From positions 26,810,666 to 26,874,665 of the forward strand of contig NC_035443.2 in NCBI RefSeq assembly GCF_002127325.2: a stretch of DNA of 64,000 nt, read 5' to 3'. Of this stretch, positions 1 to 11,822 are shown piece after piece. The stretch's first letter is position 1. Every line of letters begins with the position of its first letter. Under the pieces are notes generated by a model. That model did not search any database, was not told the origin of the DNA, and saw only the letters and a program-made list of their open reading frames with translations. This stretch comes from Helianthus annuus. Taxonomy: Eukaryota > Streptophyta > Magnoliopsida > Asterales > Asteraceae. Made by a program: the position numbers and the translations under genes.

Positions 1-131
1 CGGATATGATTACATGTTTCTATTATTTACGCAAGTCAATAAATATTTCTTTTGTTGTGTCACAAAAATAAAACATAACTTGAGCCGACCTATTCATAAA
101 TACACAACTATTTGGTAAACAAACTCCATAC

Positions 132-269
132 CTTGTTGCTGCTGCTTCTTCCTATTATAACGATAAAATAGGCATATTGAAACTAGCATGATCAAAGCTA
201 CAAATGCCACGGGGACAATAACTCGTACTCTGCTCCCTGCACTTGACCTTTTATTGTTTTTTACCGAAT
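132..269 (-). CDS. S-receptor-like kinase, exon 2 (transmembrane segment)
   Basis: Second coding exon of the receptor kinase whose first exon is at 363-1641. The acceptor CAG is read on the minus strand just right of 269 and the donor G|GTATGG at 131-132. Joining to exon 1 keeps the frame: one base from exon 1 and two from here make an Asp codon. The exon encodes a basic, Ser-rich juxtamembrane stretch, a hydrophobic helix (VIVPVAFVALIMLVSICLF) and a stop-transfer run of Arg/Lys and Gln. This is the usual small exon between the extracellular and kinase parts of S-domain receptor kinases. Intron 1 (270-362) is 93 bases and has a long T tract on the sense strand. Bases 1-131 are intron 2. The kinase exons lie outside the window, so whether the gene works cannot be judged. 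Confidence 0.8.
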
Positions 270-362
270 CTGCGTGAAAACATAATGTTCATTTGATATT
301 TTGACATATAATAAAGAAGACAGTAATGAAAAAAAAAAAAAAAAACTAATGTTTTGATCTAC

Positions 363-1641
363 CTAGCTCTGAAGGTGGCATTCGTATATAAAGAGTGTCC
401 CCTGTATCTGCAAACGTTCTGATATCAATCAAGTCACCGAACCAAAGCAAGCAACCACCTCCAGAGCCTGATATATTTGCATTTGTGTAAGCAGTACAAG
501 AACAATTGCTTTTACACATCTTCTCACACTCTACAAGGGTCATCTTCAGGTTATACCATGACCCCTGAGTGTCTGGTAACTTTAGATTTGAGTATTTGTT
601 GAACCCCTCCCCATTTTCACAATCCAAAAGGACAGTACGTCGACACCCTTGTGACCAATCTCCAACTGTCCACTGATCAGGAGATGTGGGTTCAAATCCC
701 TTCAAACATTCACAAACTGGGGACTGGTTGATGTTGCAGCTCGCATATGGCCCACACACCGAGTATTGATCACAGTGGTCGATTTCTGAGGTTAAATAAA
801 GGATCCATTCTTTTTTGCTATCAATCCATAATAAGCGCTCTATACGACCATTTGGTTGTAACACCAACCTCGTAAAAATCGAACTATTTTTCAGATTGTA
901 CTGGTAGTAAATTTCTTTGTCATTAAGAACAAAGGTGAAGTTGTAAATTGGGTTTGGTCTCAAATTAGGACCTCCACTAAACCTGAGTCCATTCCAGGGA
1001 CCTTCCCGGAACATTATTTCCTTGCCTTCTGTTTGGATCAGCTGAGGGTAACCTCTGATATCAACCCCTGCAGAAAACTCACCCGAAGCAGGATCATCGT
1101 TGGACTTCCTTGACGTGTAGCGCCTTTCCATCCGGGTAACCAAATCCCACCCTGCCTTCATTCCTGGAAGAACGGTGTCTGTCAGAAAGTCAAAACTTTG
1201 CCATATGGGATTTTCTTGATTCGTGTGGTCACCTTCGTAAATTATAAAGTTGCCAGTATCTAAAAGCTGACCAATAGGATTCCTCACTGATGTCGTTGAT
1301 GAGTTCGCTGACGACCATATGACATTCCTTGTGGTAGCATCCCGGATAACTAAAACTCCCTGGAGTGTGAGAGTTAGCTCGCCAGAGGTATTGCTGACTG
1401 GTGTGTTCCTGTTGGCTACCCATACAACAGTTCCAGTGGATATTTTTTTGTACCAAATTCCGACATAATGGTTAGTGGAGTTAGGGGGGCTGAAGAAACC
1501 AAGTTCGAAGGTTTCGTTGGGGGAAACAATGGTTTCATTATATCTAACGATTTGGTTGGCAGATATGGTGTCTGCAGCATGGGTAAGAGGTATTGATAGA
1601 TAAAGTGCAAGGAAGCCAAAGATCAACCTGATCTTGGTCAT
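363..1641 (-). CDS. G-type lectin S-receptor-like Ser/Thr kinase, exon 1 (extracellular part)
   Basis: 426 complete codons with no internal stop. The order is: signal peptide (residues 1-22, hydrophobic, ending THA|AD); bulb-type lectin domain (about 30-150, with VWVANRNTPV, LLDTGNFIIYEG and WQSFDFLTDTVLPGMKAG); S-locus glycoprotein domain (about 205-315, with REGPWNGLRFSG); an EGF-like Cys cluster (CDQYSVCGPYASC...CECLKGFEP); and a PAN/apple domain (about 340-420, Cys-rich, CEKMCKSNCSCTAYTN). Several N-x-S/T sites suggest glycosylation. The ATG at 1641 sits directly before the signal peptide. The exon ends at AG|GTAGATC (363/362), so the few in-frame codons past 363 are intron. Family role: plasma-membrane receptor for cell-surface signals in defence, symbiosis or self-recognition; the ligand here is unknown. 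This is the only host gene recognised in the window. Confidence 0.9.
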
Positions 1642-1803
1642 TCTTCTTCACTGCATTACCAAGTCCAGAAGCTAAAAAGAAAACTCCATTTTAGTTGATT
1701 TAACAAACTAAACGTCAATTTTGGTAGGCGTTTTATTCCTGGAAGGTACCATTTTATTTCTTTTAAAAGGGTCTTTTGTTTTATTTTCATTTTTTCAACC
1801 TTT

Positions 1804-2134
1804 CATACTCATAGTAAATTAATATCATCGAGTAGAGAATTTTAGACTATTTAAGTAATTTTTTTGTTTCTTATTCAACACTTTTCATACTCATAATAGT
1901 AAATTAATATCATCGAGTAGAGAATTTTAGACTATTTAAGTAATTTTTTTGTTTCTTATTCAACACTTCATACTCATAATAGTAAATTAATATCATCGAG
2001 TAGAGAATTTTAGACTATTTAAGTATTTTTTTTTCTTTCTTATTCAACAGTTCATACTCATAATAGTAAATTAATATCATCGAGTAGAGAATTTTAGACT
2101 ATTTAAGTTTTTTTTTTCTTTCGTATTCAACACA
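1804..2134. repeat. Four-copy tandem repeat, period 82-84 bp
   Basis: The block starting CATACTCATA recurs at 1804, 1886, 1969 and 2053. Copies share TTAATATCATCGAGTAGAGA and TTTAGACTATTTAAG and differ mainly in the length of a T-rich run and a three-base indel near the start. Near identity indicates recent amplification. It lies 160-490 bases upstream of the kinase start codon, so it sits in or near the promoter. Confidence 0.95.
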
Positions 2135-2501
2135 ACTAAGAGCATTTCATGGACGGAAATTTTTATAGTATCTAAAGAACTAGTGACAACATATCTATGT
2201 CACCAGGACGGGACGGGTCGGGTTGGTCCGGTTAAGACGATGCGAGTCAGCGGCAGTGGTGGACCCAAATTATTTTTTTATGGACGGAAATTTTTATAGG
2301 TCGGTTGTCTATCACTAGATATTAAAATAAGGTTGATCGGTTCAGTTCGGGTCGGGTGAATCACGTAATAAGATAATAAAACCAGATTAATTAAAAATAC
2401 ATAAAAATTGATCCGTAGGTCAACCGAAAAAAATTATCATTCAAGCTTCACTCTTTGCTTCTTATCTCATCTCACCCTAACTACTTTCCGTCGGTAGCGT
2501 T

Positions 2502-2618
2502 CACTCTTCGCTTCTTTTCGTTATTTTCTCTTCACTTTTACTAGGTTTTAAATAGTTTTTATTCCCTCTTTGCTTCTTTTCTTTATTTTCTGTTCACTTT
2601 TACTAGGTTTTAAGTAGT
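2502..2618. repeat. Two-copy tandem repeat, period 62 bp
   Basis: The block containing GCTTCTTTT then TTCACTTTTACTAGGTTTTA occurs twice, with GCTTCTTTT at 2510 and 2572. A further partial echo (GTAACTAGA...TTTTAA) follows up to about 2665. No coding content is seen. Confidence 0.8.
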
Positions 2619-3085
2619 GGTGTAACTAGAAGTTTTAAGCTACACTGCGTAACTAGATGTTTTAAAGTAGGGGTTGTGATATGTTTTACGTTTGTGTGCA
2701 CATCAACAATCTGATAAATTAGCTTTTTTCTATCTTATTTATAGTGATATATATTGCTATTTAACAATTTAGTTAAGTCTTAATGCTTTATTTAGCCTTT
2801 TTCCTTTTTTTTTTATTAAAGTATTTTCTTTTTTAAAGATATTTCTACGTATAAAAACAGTTAATACACTTAGTTATTTGTTGTATTTATGTTATTCTCA
2901 AATGGGCTCCTTTTGCAAATGATCATTGTATTTATACATGCTTCTGCAGCCCTATTTGTTAGGCAAACAGTTAACAATTATAGGGTATCATTTGCCAGTT
3001 CTCCTCCTCTCCCTCACCCCATCATCTTCTCTCCCTGATCATCCAACTTTCTTTCTCCTTCCATGGCTTCTTCTTCATCTTTGAT

Positions 3086-3196
3086 TGTCTATTAACTTGA
3101 ATGAAATGAATGGAAGAGTTACAACACAATATATATGCACACCTATGGACTAAGTAATAAATATAAATTACAAACAAGGACTTATATTATTTAATA
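3086..3196 (-). repeat. Probable short 3' LTR of copia element K
   Basis: Right after the RNase H stop comes a G-rich tract (minus strand GCCGGGGAA, a polypurine-tract candidate). An AT-rich segment of about 111 bases follows, ending in ...TTAATAGACA at 3086. It starts TATTAAATAATAT, so the canonical TG would be mutated to TA. The other LTR is outside the window, so the boundaries are inferred. The adjacent TTGAT at 3081-3085 would be the target duplication. Confidence 0.4.
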
Positions 3197-5369
3197 TTCC
3201 CCGGCAAGCTGAACGGTGGCGGACGAATATTGAGTTGGTCACGAAGTTGATGAAACGATGCTTTTGGTAAACTCTTGGTAAATATGTCGGCAACTTGAAG
3301 CTTGGTTGGAATATATTTAGTGGACAATTTGCCGGATAGAACTAGTTCCTGAAGAAAGCGGTAGTCGAGATCAATATGTTTTGATCTTTTGTGTGAAATT
3401 GGATTTTGAGTCATGAAAATCGCACTTTGGTTGTCAGACAACAAAGTTGGTCTCGTGAGTGGTAGAGCTCGATGTTCTTGCAAAAGATGAGTGAGCCAAA
3501 TAATTTCCTCCGCTGTACGTGCCATAGCACAATATTCCGATTCGCAACTTGAACGAGCAATTGTCGTTTGTTTCTTAGCGCACCATGAGATGAGATTTCC
3601 ACCAAGAAATATAGAATACCAAAGGTGGACCGTCTAGTTTCCATACACCTTGCCCAGTCAGCATCAGAATAGCCAATGATGGATGGAGCATGCATGCGAT
3701 TATAATGAAGACCATACAAGACCGTTCCTTTAAGATAGCGTAGGATACGTTTGACTTCTTGAAAGTGATCAATGGTAGGAGCCGGAAGGAACTGACTGAC
3801 TTGATTAACAGCATATGATAGATCAGGCCTAGTAATGGACAACTACTGAAGCGCACCAACAATTGAACAATAGTGAGTTGGATCTGAAAACTGTGTACCT
3901 GCAAAGACAAAAGAAACATTTGTGCTTAAAGGTTTGGAGCCGGTTTGGCATCCAACATCTTGGCATGAGTTTGAATATCAATGGCATACTTTGACTGATT
4001 GATAACAAGCCCAAAATCTGTATGTGTTACTTCTAAACCTAGAAAGTAATTGAGACTCCCTAAATCCTTTATCCCGAATTTAGAGTGAAGGCTTTGAACG
4101 AAGGAGGTAAGCGAGGCAGGTTGATTGCCGGTGAGAATTACATCATCAACATAACGAGCAAATAGGTTGATTCGATCGGCACGACTACACGTGAACCCAC
4201 GATGGCAAATTAAGAAACGAGCTTAGGCGAGAGAACCAAGCCCATGGAGCTTGCTTGAGGCCATATATTGCTTTGTTTAAGTGACACACATGGTTTGGGA
4301 GATCGGGATTTACAAAACAAAGCGGTTGCTCCATATACACATTTTCGGTTAGATTCCCTTGCAAGAATGCATTATTAACATCAAGTTGGTGAAGTTTCCA
4401 ATTATGGATTGTAGCAAGAGCCAAAACCGTACGAATGGTTGTTTCCTTAACAACAGGACTGAACGTATTTGAAAATCTAAACAGGGAACTTGCGAGAAAC
4501 CTTGTGCAACCAGGCGAGCTTTATACCGCTCAATAGATCCATCGGCACGAAATTTTGTTCTAGACAACCATTTTGACCCCACAATGTTGGTGGTGCATGG
4601 ACGTGGAACAAGAGTCCACGTATTATTGTTGTGCAAGGCATCTAGTTCGGCTTGCATGGCAAGAACCCATTTTTCTTCTTTCAAGGCAGTCCGATGAGAT
4701 AATGGGTTGGAAGTTGAAAACAAAGCTTTATGTATAGGAGAAGTTTCCATGTAAGCAAGATCAACAATATATTTTGGTTTAAAAATCCTGGCCTTTGACC
4801 TAGTGAGCATGGGATGAGACGAAATGTTAGGTGGAGGTGGAGGTGGAGGTGGATGTGTGGGCTGTTGGGGTGACGATGAGGTGGCCTGTGAAGGGTGATC
4901 TTGAGGTGACGTGGGGGGTGTGGTGGGTTGGGAAGCACTAGATGAGGTGGGTAAGGTCGGTGGTGTGGTGTGGTGTGAGGAGATGAAATAGGGGTAGACA
5001 GTGGGGTAGTAGAGGTAGAAAATGGATTAGTGGGAGAGACAGTAGGTTCGGTTGTGATGGTGGGAGGAAAAGTGGGAACCGTGTAGGTGGTGGGGGCGTT
5101 TGGGGTGGGTATATTGGTGGGTGACATAGTGGGTATAATTGGAACATCAAGGAATGAGGAAATAGGAAGGGATTCAATGTTTGTGGGTGATGTAGTAGAT
5201 ACATATGGAAAGAAAAGTTCATCAAACCTGGCATGTCGAGTAATGTAGGTACGAGATGAACTAGGTTCAAGTCACATGTAACCCTTGTATTTGGTGTTAT
5301 AGCCAATAAACACACACGGGAGACTCCTTGTGTCAAGTTTGTGAGTGGTATAATCCCGAAGACATGGAT
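3197..5369 (-). pseudogene. K pol, 3' half: integrase C-terminus, linker, RT and RNase H (broken)
   Basis: Copia-type reverse transcriptase and RNase H in several frames. From the 5' end: integrase C-terminal segment (5369-5200); a low-complexity Pro/Thr/Ser linker (about 5130-4820); the RT start with the typical ALKEEKW..AM..EL and RYKARLVAQGFSQ motifs (4700-4480); HQLDVNNAFLQG (about 4400-4360); a YVDD catalytic box near 4150-4160; SDADWA (about 3665-3690); and RNase H with a TKYIPTKLQVADIFTKSLPK-like end (3290-3250). Frames change several times (near 4480, 4230, 3890 and 3600) with in-frame stops, so no RT can be made. RNase H is the longest intact piece, at 3187-3525. Confidence 0.85.
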
Positions 5370-5374
5370 AAACC

Positions 5375-6677
5375 TGTTAACCGTCGTGAGTCTCAACCAA
5401 AAACCTATTTAACCTAATAGATAGGGTAAGTAGGGTATCGAACCAGAGGAGTATTGTGGAAAGAGTTTCGAATTAAGAAATATTAAACTAATTGCAAAAA
5501 TATAAATTTAGTTTGTTCGGTTTTTTGATTAACTAGAAATTACTAAGAAAATGATGTTGTAATCAATAGGAGAAACGATGGTTCCTCCGGATTTCAGACT
5601 CAAAGCAAACCTCAATTACGTGTTTGATTTTTTTCAATTACATAGACATAATTGCATAATTTGATTAATTGGTTGTGATCATCCAAAAACTACTTACTTC
5701 GATTGCAAAACAATGGAAGGTTATTATATGAAAAATCAATTGCGATTACTAACCCTAACCCTTATCAAATGTATCCCAATTACTAGAAATCTTGAGAATT
5801 GAATGAGTTCGAATTAAGATTTAAGCAAAAACAATTGTTTATAAATCAATCAAATTAAATCAACTGGCAAAAAGCACTGAATGCTTAGATTACCAGATTA
5901 TAACAAAAGTTCAAACACAAACATCGGTTCACTTACAAGAATCCTCCACCCGGAGGAAACCATAAAGGAATTAGCCGCTCATCTCGGTTGTATGATCTTC
6001 ACAAACTTAATATACAGATGAAATCATGTTCTTGATCTTGATTGTGATGAGAGAGATGATGATTTATAATTATTGAAAGCCAAAAATCTCCTTTGTGCAG
6101 CCAAGATTCGTCCAAGATGATATCTTTGAATTAGGGTTTAAAACCCTTTTAATCCCCTCAACAAAAACAAATCTGGGCGCATATCTGGTCAGTCCGCTAA
6201 GGCTTACGAACCGTACGTAAGCTCAACTTACGGTCCGTAAGGGAATCGGTAGTAGGCTACGGTCTTGGGCGTAAGCTACGCTTCAGACCTGCTATTTCTT
6301 TTTGGTTTCAACATATATAAACCGTAAGTTACAGGCTATAGACCGTAAGTCACGTCGCAAACTTCAAACTCCTTTATTCCTCAGATACAACTTCCATGTA
6401 CCGACACTTTAGCCCCCTAGACTTTAATATTTCACGTTTCTTGCATATTCAAGCTATATTTTGTCCCGAGTCAAGTCCCGAATGATATGCTTTCTCTCGA
6501 TAATCATCCTTGATCATTCCGATTTACTTCCACACACTTTAACTTCACTTAATTACGAGATTAACCTGTAAAACCACAAAAGCTCGTAGTTATCACATTT
6601 GAAAGATATAGTCGCATAAAGCGCATTAAATCACACAAGATAATACACTTAAGGCTCGTGTTTCACACTCCCCATCA
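5375..6677. mobile_element. Solo LTR X1 (1,303 bp) inserted in K
   Basis: It begins TGTTAACCGTCGTGAG and ends CACACTCCCCATCA (TG...CA) and is flanked by AAACC at 5370-5374 and 6678-6682. It interrupts the K integrase C-terminus between codons that line up again when one TSD copy is removed. There is no reading frame inside, so it is a solo LTR left by LTR-LTR recombination. It contains the perfect inverted repeat CTTACGG-T-CCGTAAG (6227-6241) and further CGTAAG motifs (6203-6350). A TATA-like TTATAAATC on the minus strand (6069-6061) suggests minus orientation. X2 is the same family by shared blocks such as TTAGCCGCTCAT (about 5971) and CGTGTTTCACACTC. Confidence 0.85.
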
Positions 6678-6682
6678 AAACC

Positions 6683-8174
6683 CAACACCCAAAGGATCGA
6701 AAAGTGGAATAGTTAGGGACATCATTATAAAGCATATTAAAAGGTGACTTACCATTTAGTATATTAGTAGGTAACCGATTTAAAATGAAAACGGCAGATG
6801 AAAAGGCCTCAACCCAATATAAGGTTAGAACATGAGAATTAAAAAGCGTTGCTAAACCGGTTTCAACAACGCTTCGATGTTTCCGTTCAACCCGCCCATT
6901 TTGTTGGGTGTATATGGGCAAGAAAAACGGTGGAAGGTTCCATTTTGAGCAAAGAGATCATGAACTCTTCGATTTGTAAGTTCGGTACCACCATCACTTT
7001 GAAAAGTTTTTAATTTTGTCCCAAATTGAGTTTGGACAAATGGTAAAAATACATGTAGTGTATCATAAAAATTGGCTTTGGACTTTAACGGGAACAACCA
7101 AGTAAAACGTGAAAAGTCATCAACAAATGCAACATAATATCTATAGTTTCCATGAGAAGTAATAGGAGAAGGACCTCATAAGTCAAAATGGACCAATTCA
7201 AGGGGTGATGTAGCACGTTTGGCATTATTGTCAAACGGTAAACGTTTGGACTTTGCCATTTCACATGATTGACAAATAATTGGTTTAGGTAGATGACATG
7301 TAAATGTCAAATGTCCTTTATTCTTTAATTTTATGAAGGTATCAAAACTGACATACCCAAGACACGCATGCCATACCTCAAAGGAGGTAAATGGACATTT
7401 AGTAGCAAGAAAGGTAGAAGCAATAATATTATTTTTTGAACATATAATCCATCTTCATGGCATCCTTGGGCTAGGACCCTCTTGGTGAGCTGATCCTGAA
7501 TGAAAAAAATAGGGTTGTGAGAACAAAACATCCACAAAATTATCTTGAGTTAATTGACTAACCGATAGTAAATTTTTAGAGATATTGGGAACCACAAGAA
7601 CATTATTAAGTTTAAGATTACCACAACCGAAATAAACTTTAGGATTACCTGTGGTGGGAGTTGGGTTTGTTACACCATGAGTAGTAGGCAACATGTTGGT
7701 AGATGCACCGGTGTCACAAGTACAGTCGGGCACACTTGGGTTAACCGAACATTGGGCATGAAAAGCACTAGCAAGATCGGCACTAGGAAAGCAGGCGGAT
7801 GTAGAATAGGAGGAAAGATTAGGACATTGAGATGCATGATGTCTAGAAGTACGACAAAGTTGTGGCATGTGGGAGGCCTTCAACCGCGACCACCAAAGGG
7901 GCGGTTTTGGCCCTGACCCCATAACGACCACAGGAATAGTTCTGTTGGGTTGGGTGATTGTTGTTGGAGGGCATGTTTGAAGTGTAAGGTTGTTGTGGTT
8001 GTTTGGCCGAAAAGGCAAGTTGGGGAGAAGCTGATCCATGTAAAGCCTTGGAAAAAATTTCATGATTTTCGCTTCTAAGGAGAAGGTCCGAAAAATTGGG
8101 TGTGGGTGACATGGCTTGAATGGTGGTGGTACTTGATCATGAGGATCAACCGGATGGCGTATGGCAGATAGTTG
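6683..8174 (-). pseudogene. K pol, 5' half: gag C-terminus, protease and integrase core (broken)
   Basis: Copia order on the minus strand. Gag C-terminal part is at 8174-7850 and a Pro/Gln-rich spacer follows. The protease motif CDTGAS (about 7725-7705) retains its active-site Asp. A GAG-pre-integrase-like VPNISKNLLSVSQLT lies at 7600-7545. Integrase has a C..C zinc-binding remnant (about 7280-7230), a DDFSRFTW-like core Asp region (about 7130-7090), QSDGGTE (about 6990-6970) and VERKH (about 6890-6870). Frames shift near 7540, 7440, 7180 and 6910, and stops interrupt, so it is non-functional. It stops at 6683 where X1 is inserted and is cut at 8174 by X2. Confidence 0.85.
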
Positions 8175-8570
8175 ATCACTGATCGATGTCGTCAGGTCGG
8201 TCAAAAATAAAGTAATAGTGTCCTATTCACCTTTTTCTAGTAAAGAGCAAGTAGGGTGTCGAATCCACAGGGAATCAGTGGAAAGTGTAAAAGTTCGTTG
8301 CTTTAATTATCATCTATTTTGCAAAATATGAGATGAATTATGAAAACAAAATTAAATTGTAGTTGTAAACAATGAAGAGAAAAGGACCAATCTCCGGGTT
8401 TTCAAGTTATGCAGAAAATCAGTTTACTTAGTTACTAACAGTTGGAAATCACATAGACATGATTTGAAAACTTGATTTAATAAATAATTAACGGATAATA
8501 TATTTGATTGCAATGATCCATGATCTAAACCGAAAGATTGATGCAAATGAATAGTAATCCAGTCAATTAC

Positions 8571-10226
8571 TGTGACACCTGTGTCACTTCAACCATCAAA
8601 CAAATACCAAACCAGTGAAATATTGTATTTCGTACTTGGGATTTGTGAAAATATGTGTATCATTTGCACATATCAACTCTTGTTCGATTTCGGGCTCTAA
8701 ATCACTTTCTGGAAGGTTATACGCGTACTAATGCGTAAATATAACCAGTTTAATGCAACAAACACTTCGGAATAGTGACATAGGCTTAACATACCTTAAA
8801 TAACCTTTACATAACTTAGAACTAGGTTTTGAAGGCTTTGGTATGGTAAAATCAAGTTAATTCGCTTACAGGGATTAAATTCGACAAACTACGAAAGTAT
8901 GCCGATTTGAACTGTAACGAACATTCCAGAACATGATCATAAGTTAAACACACCCTAAATATCCTTTACATAGCTTAGAAATAGGCTTTGAGGGGTTCGG
9001 TGTGCTAAAATAAACTTAATGCTCATTCAGGGACTAAAAGCGTCAAAAAGTGCATAAGTTTGCATTTTCGCGCATAACTTACGTTCTGAATACATCCGGA
9101 CATCCAAAAATTTATGTAAGCATTAAAATATTTTATTTTAGTGATTGCGATGAGAAAAATCCATTCGTCGCGCAATTTGGATCGTTTTTCGCGCGTATGC
9201 GCATTCCATCGTAATTAAGCGAACATCGCGATCATACGATCAAACGAACCGACATCTGGCATATTTTTGAGCATGTTTCATGTCCACAATGTTTAAGCAT
9301 CATTTTAGGGCCTCAAAGTTGGCTTAACGGGCCTTAAACGTGTCGAAATGGACTGAAACATGTGCAGGGACCTATTCTGCCAATTCTGTTTGAAACTGCA
9401 GAAGGGAGGCTAGGTGTGACGCGAGGGTACCTAGGCGTCACGCGAGGCCCCCATCTGGGCAGAAAGTGGTTTCTAGCTATTTTCCAGCTATTTCCCACAT
9501 TTGCACATGGTTTTAGGCAATTCTAGGGGCTATTTTGAGCTCCCATGGTTTTGTAAATCAGTGGGCTTGATGTGTACGGCTTAGATCAAAGCTCAATCTT
9601 CGAGAAACGATCCTAACGGTTCTTGATTCTCTATAAATACCCCTCACCCATTTCACTCATTTTCTCACATTTGATCTGATTCAAGCTCTCTAAGTGGAAG
9701 TATATGCTTCCTACCTGAGAGAGAATCGGAATCAAATCTTGCGGGGACCTTCTGTAAGTATTCTTTTGCGTTTTCCGTTCATTTTAGCGTTAAAGTCAAA
9801 CTGCGTTTGACTTTCTGCATTGACCAGTTTATGGTCAACGGAAGTTCGTTTGAACTTCCTAATGTGAGCGTAACCACGATGGTTATAGTCCCTAGTAACT
9901 ATACCTACTGATTACCACGTTATCTAGACTCAGTGACGAGTCGTAGTTTCGGCCAAAATGCGTTTTCTCGCGTATTTTGTAACCAAACTACTCTAGGGTA
10001 TTAAAACCGTTTGTTTTAATACCAAACCTGTTTTCCAACTTAACTAAACATGTTCTAGCATGTTTAGCTCGTCACTTTTTAGATAGTGCTTGTCTAGGGT
10101 CGTAAAGGTAAGCGATCTAAACAATCGCTTATACTTTCGAACCCGACCCATTTGGTCGATCTTTAGGATCCAACCAAACACTTTAGGTGACCATAGTTGT
10201 ATAGGGAATAACCATCCAAGGTTATA
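8571..10226 (+). repeat. A 5' LTR, left part
   Basis: Matches 24244-25886 of the 3' LTR nearly base for base. It contains the U3 CpG motif pair and TATA box. It ends at TTATA (10222-10226), the duplicated target of B, and resumes at 19300. No gene is seen; small open frames such as the minus-strand one at 10044-10241 look like chance. Confidence 0.9.
9419..9639 (+). promoter_or_regulatory. A 5' LTR promoter: CpG motif pair (21 bp apart) and TATA box
   Basis: ACGCGAGG occurs at 9419 and 9440, with a CCTAGG palindrome between them. CTATAAATAC (TATA at 9632) follows 192 bases after the second copy and is followed by a pyrimidine-rich start region. Function as a promoter is inferred from position and the TATA consensus. 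Confidence 0.65.
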
Positions 10227-11693
10227 TGTAACAACTGTCACTAAAATCCATAATTAGGATGGTAATTAGCTATTAAGGAAACCCTAATTAAGAAACCCAA
10301 GTAATTCTGCACTAACCCTAAAATTTCCCGAACAATCAGAATCAGGATCAGGACCCCTAAAACTCAGGGGGGGATAAACCCTAGCCAACGATTATCTTAA
10401 TAACTATTTGTCAAAATCGAATTTGAAGAATCTGTCGACTCATCCAGCCTACATGCACGAAGGGCTACCCTATGAAGTAGGGTGACCCCTCGCGTAGCGC
10501 GACGCCCATGGGGGTACCCCTCGCGCTACGCGACAGGGTCAAATTTCGTGTATAAATAGAGGAGTCTGGGACTTGAAATTGGGCACTTGAACGACGAAAA
10601 AACTCACAATATACGTTGAGTTATGCTTAAATTACTACCAAACACACACTAATATCGAATCGCTGCCGCAGGAACAGGGTAATTACTCAATCGCTATTAC
10701 GATTCAGTTTTCGGAATCAATACATTCAAAGAATGTCTAAGTGCCGCCCACATTGGGCTATGCTTTGTCGTTTGTCGGTAATCCGATAAATGAGTTGAAG
10801 CATTGTACTTTGTCGTTTGTCGATAATTCGATAAATGAGTTGAAGTACTATACTTTGTCGTTTGTCATTTTGATAAATGAGTTGAAGTATTGCACTTGGT
10901 CATTCATTGTGAAAAATTGATCTTGGAAGTTATCGTAACTGCTGTATTGATCACTAATCCTGTTTTGTGTGCTTTATTATGAAATTAGGTTAAACAAGGA
11001 TAAAATCATATTCTGTCAGTACTAAATTTGCAATGTGAGTCATTCTCTTTTTATCAATTGTTTTACAATACTCCAAATCATTTTTCAGAGTTATAATTAC
11101 AGTGATTAAGTTTATGTAATCACCAAATTACAGCCGGTATGTGGGGTATTGTGCACAGTATTGTTATTATTGTTTCCTTCACATTAGGTGGGCGAGCCTA
11201 ATTGTGACATACGTCACTCATTGGGACAACCAATGGTGATATGACCACAGTCACAGAGCTGGTCTGTGACAATTACCTATTCTTGAATGTTGGTTGATAA
11301 TAAACATATGTAAAAACCCTTAATACTGTAATTTATAACAAATCTATCGTTTTCATAAAATGAATGATTCACTCAGTATTTCCCCGCTGACAAAACTTTT
11401 TTTTTTTCAAACATGTTTCAGGTGATCTGCTGTAAATCAGGAAAAGTGCTAAGAAGCATTTCAAGCTTAAAATAGTGGCTCAATATAAAATAAAGAATTA
11501 TGTTTTAATCTTGTTATTGTAAATTATCAGGGTTTTATCCCGAATTGTGAAATAAAAATAAATCGGGAAAAGTTTTAACTTAGCCGATCCTGTAAATAAA
11601 TTTTCCGCTGCTAAACTCACAATAAATAAAGTACCGCAGGATTTTTGTCTAGCGGCTCCTAAAGCGGGTAAAACCGGGTCGGGGGCCGTGACA
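10227..11693 (+). repeat. B 5' LTR (1,467 bp)
   Basis: TGTAACAACTGTCACTAAAA...GGGGGCCGTGACA. Same length as the 3' LTR at 17828-19294. Most of the 13 differences are transitions. Confidence 0.95.
10486..10558 (+). promoter_or_regulatory. B 5' LTR promoter: paired palindromes 31 bp apart and TATA box
   Basis: TCGCG-TAG-CGCGA (10490-10502) and TCGCG-CTA-CGCGA (10521-10533) are each perfect inverted repeats and are reverse complements of each other. Each is preceded by CCCC, and their spacing is 31 bases. The palindrome GGGGTACCCC (10511-10520) lies between them. TATAAATA follows at 10551. Confidence 0.7.
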
Positions 11694-11702
11694 GAAATAA
11701 GG

Positions 11703-11715
11703 TGGTATCAGAGCC
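11703..11715 (+). other. B primer-binding site (tRNA-iMet)
   Basis: TGGTATCAGAGCC, nine bases after the 5' LTR, complementary to the 3' end of plant initiator-Met tRNA. This is the usual minus-strand primer site of gypsy and copia elements. Confidence 0.9.
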
Positions 11716-11822
11716 ACTAAGTTAAGCTAATTAAGTATTTAAACGATACTTAATTTTTCCTGATTACTATTATTATGATTACGTGTTTATGTGCTTTTAA
11801 CTGATTATTTGTTAGTTACAGT

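Larger units (their letters stand above)
1642..3085. other. Upstream region of the receptor-kinase gene
   Basis: No gene is seen. It is AT-rich and probably holds the promoter of the minus-strand kinase gene, but I cannot point to a convincing TATA box. It contains the four 83-bp repeats at 1804-2134, an 18-base direct repeat (GGACGGAAATTTTTATAG) at 2151 and 2282, and a two-copy repeat at 2502-2618. The copia element K begins at 3086, about 1.4 kb upstream of the start codon. Confidence 0.6.

Noticed and set aside
5375..6677. X1 as a gene-bearing or DNA transposon
   Set aside because: TG...CA ends with a 5-bp duplication and no open frame fit a solo LTR better.
7677..7916. Plus-strand 79-codon frame
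   Set aside because: Antisense to the K protease/gag region.
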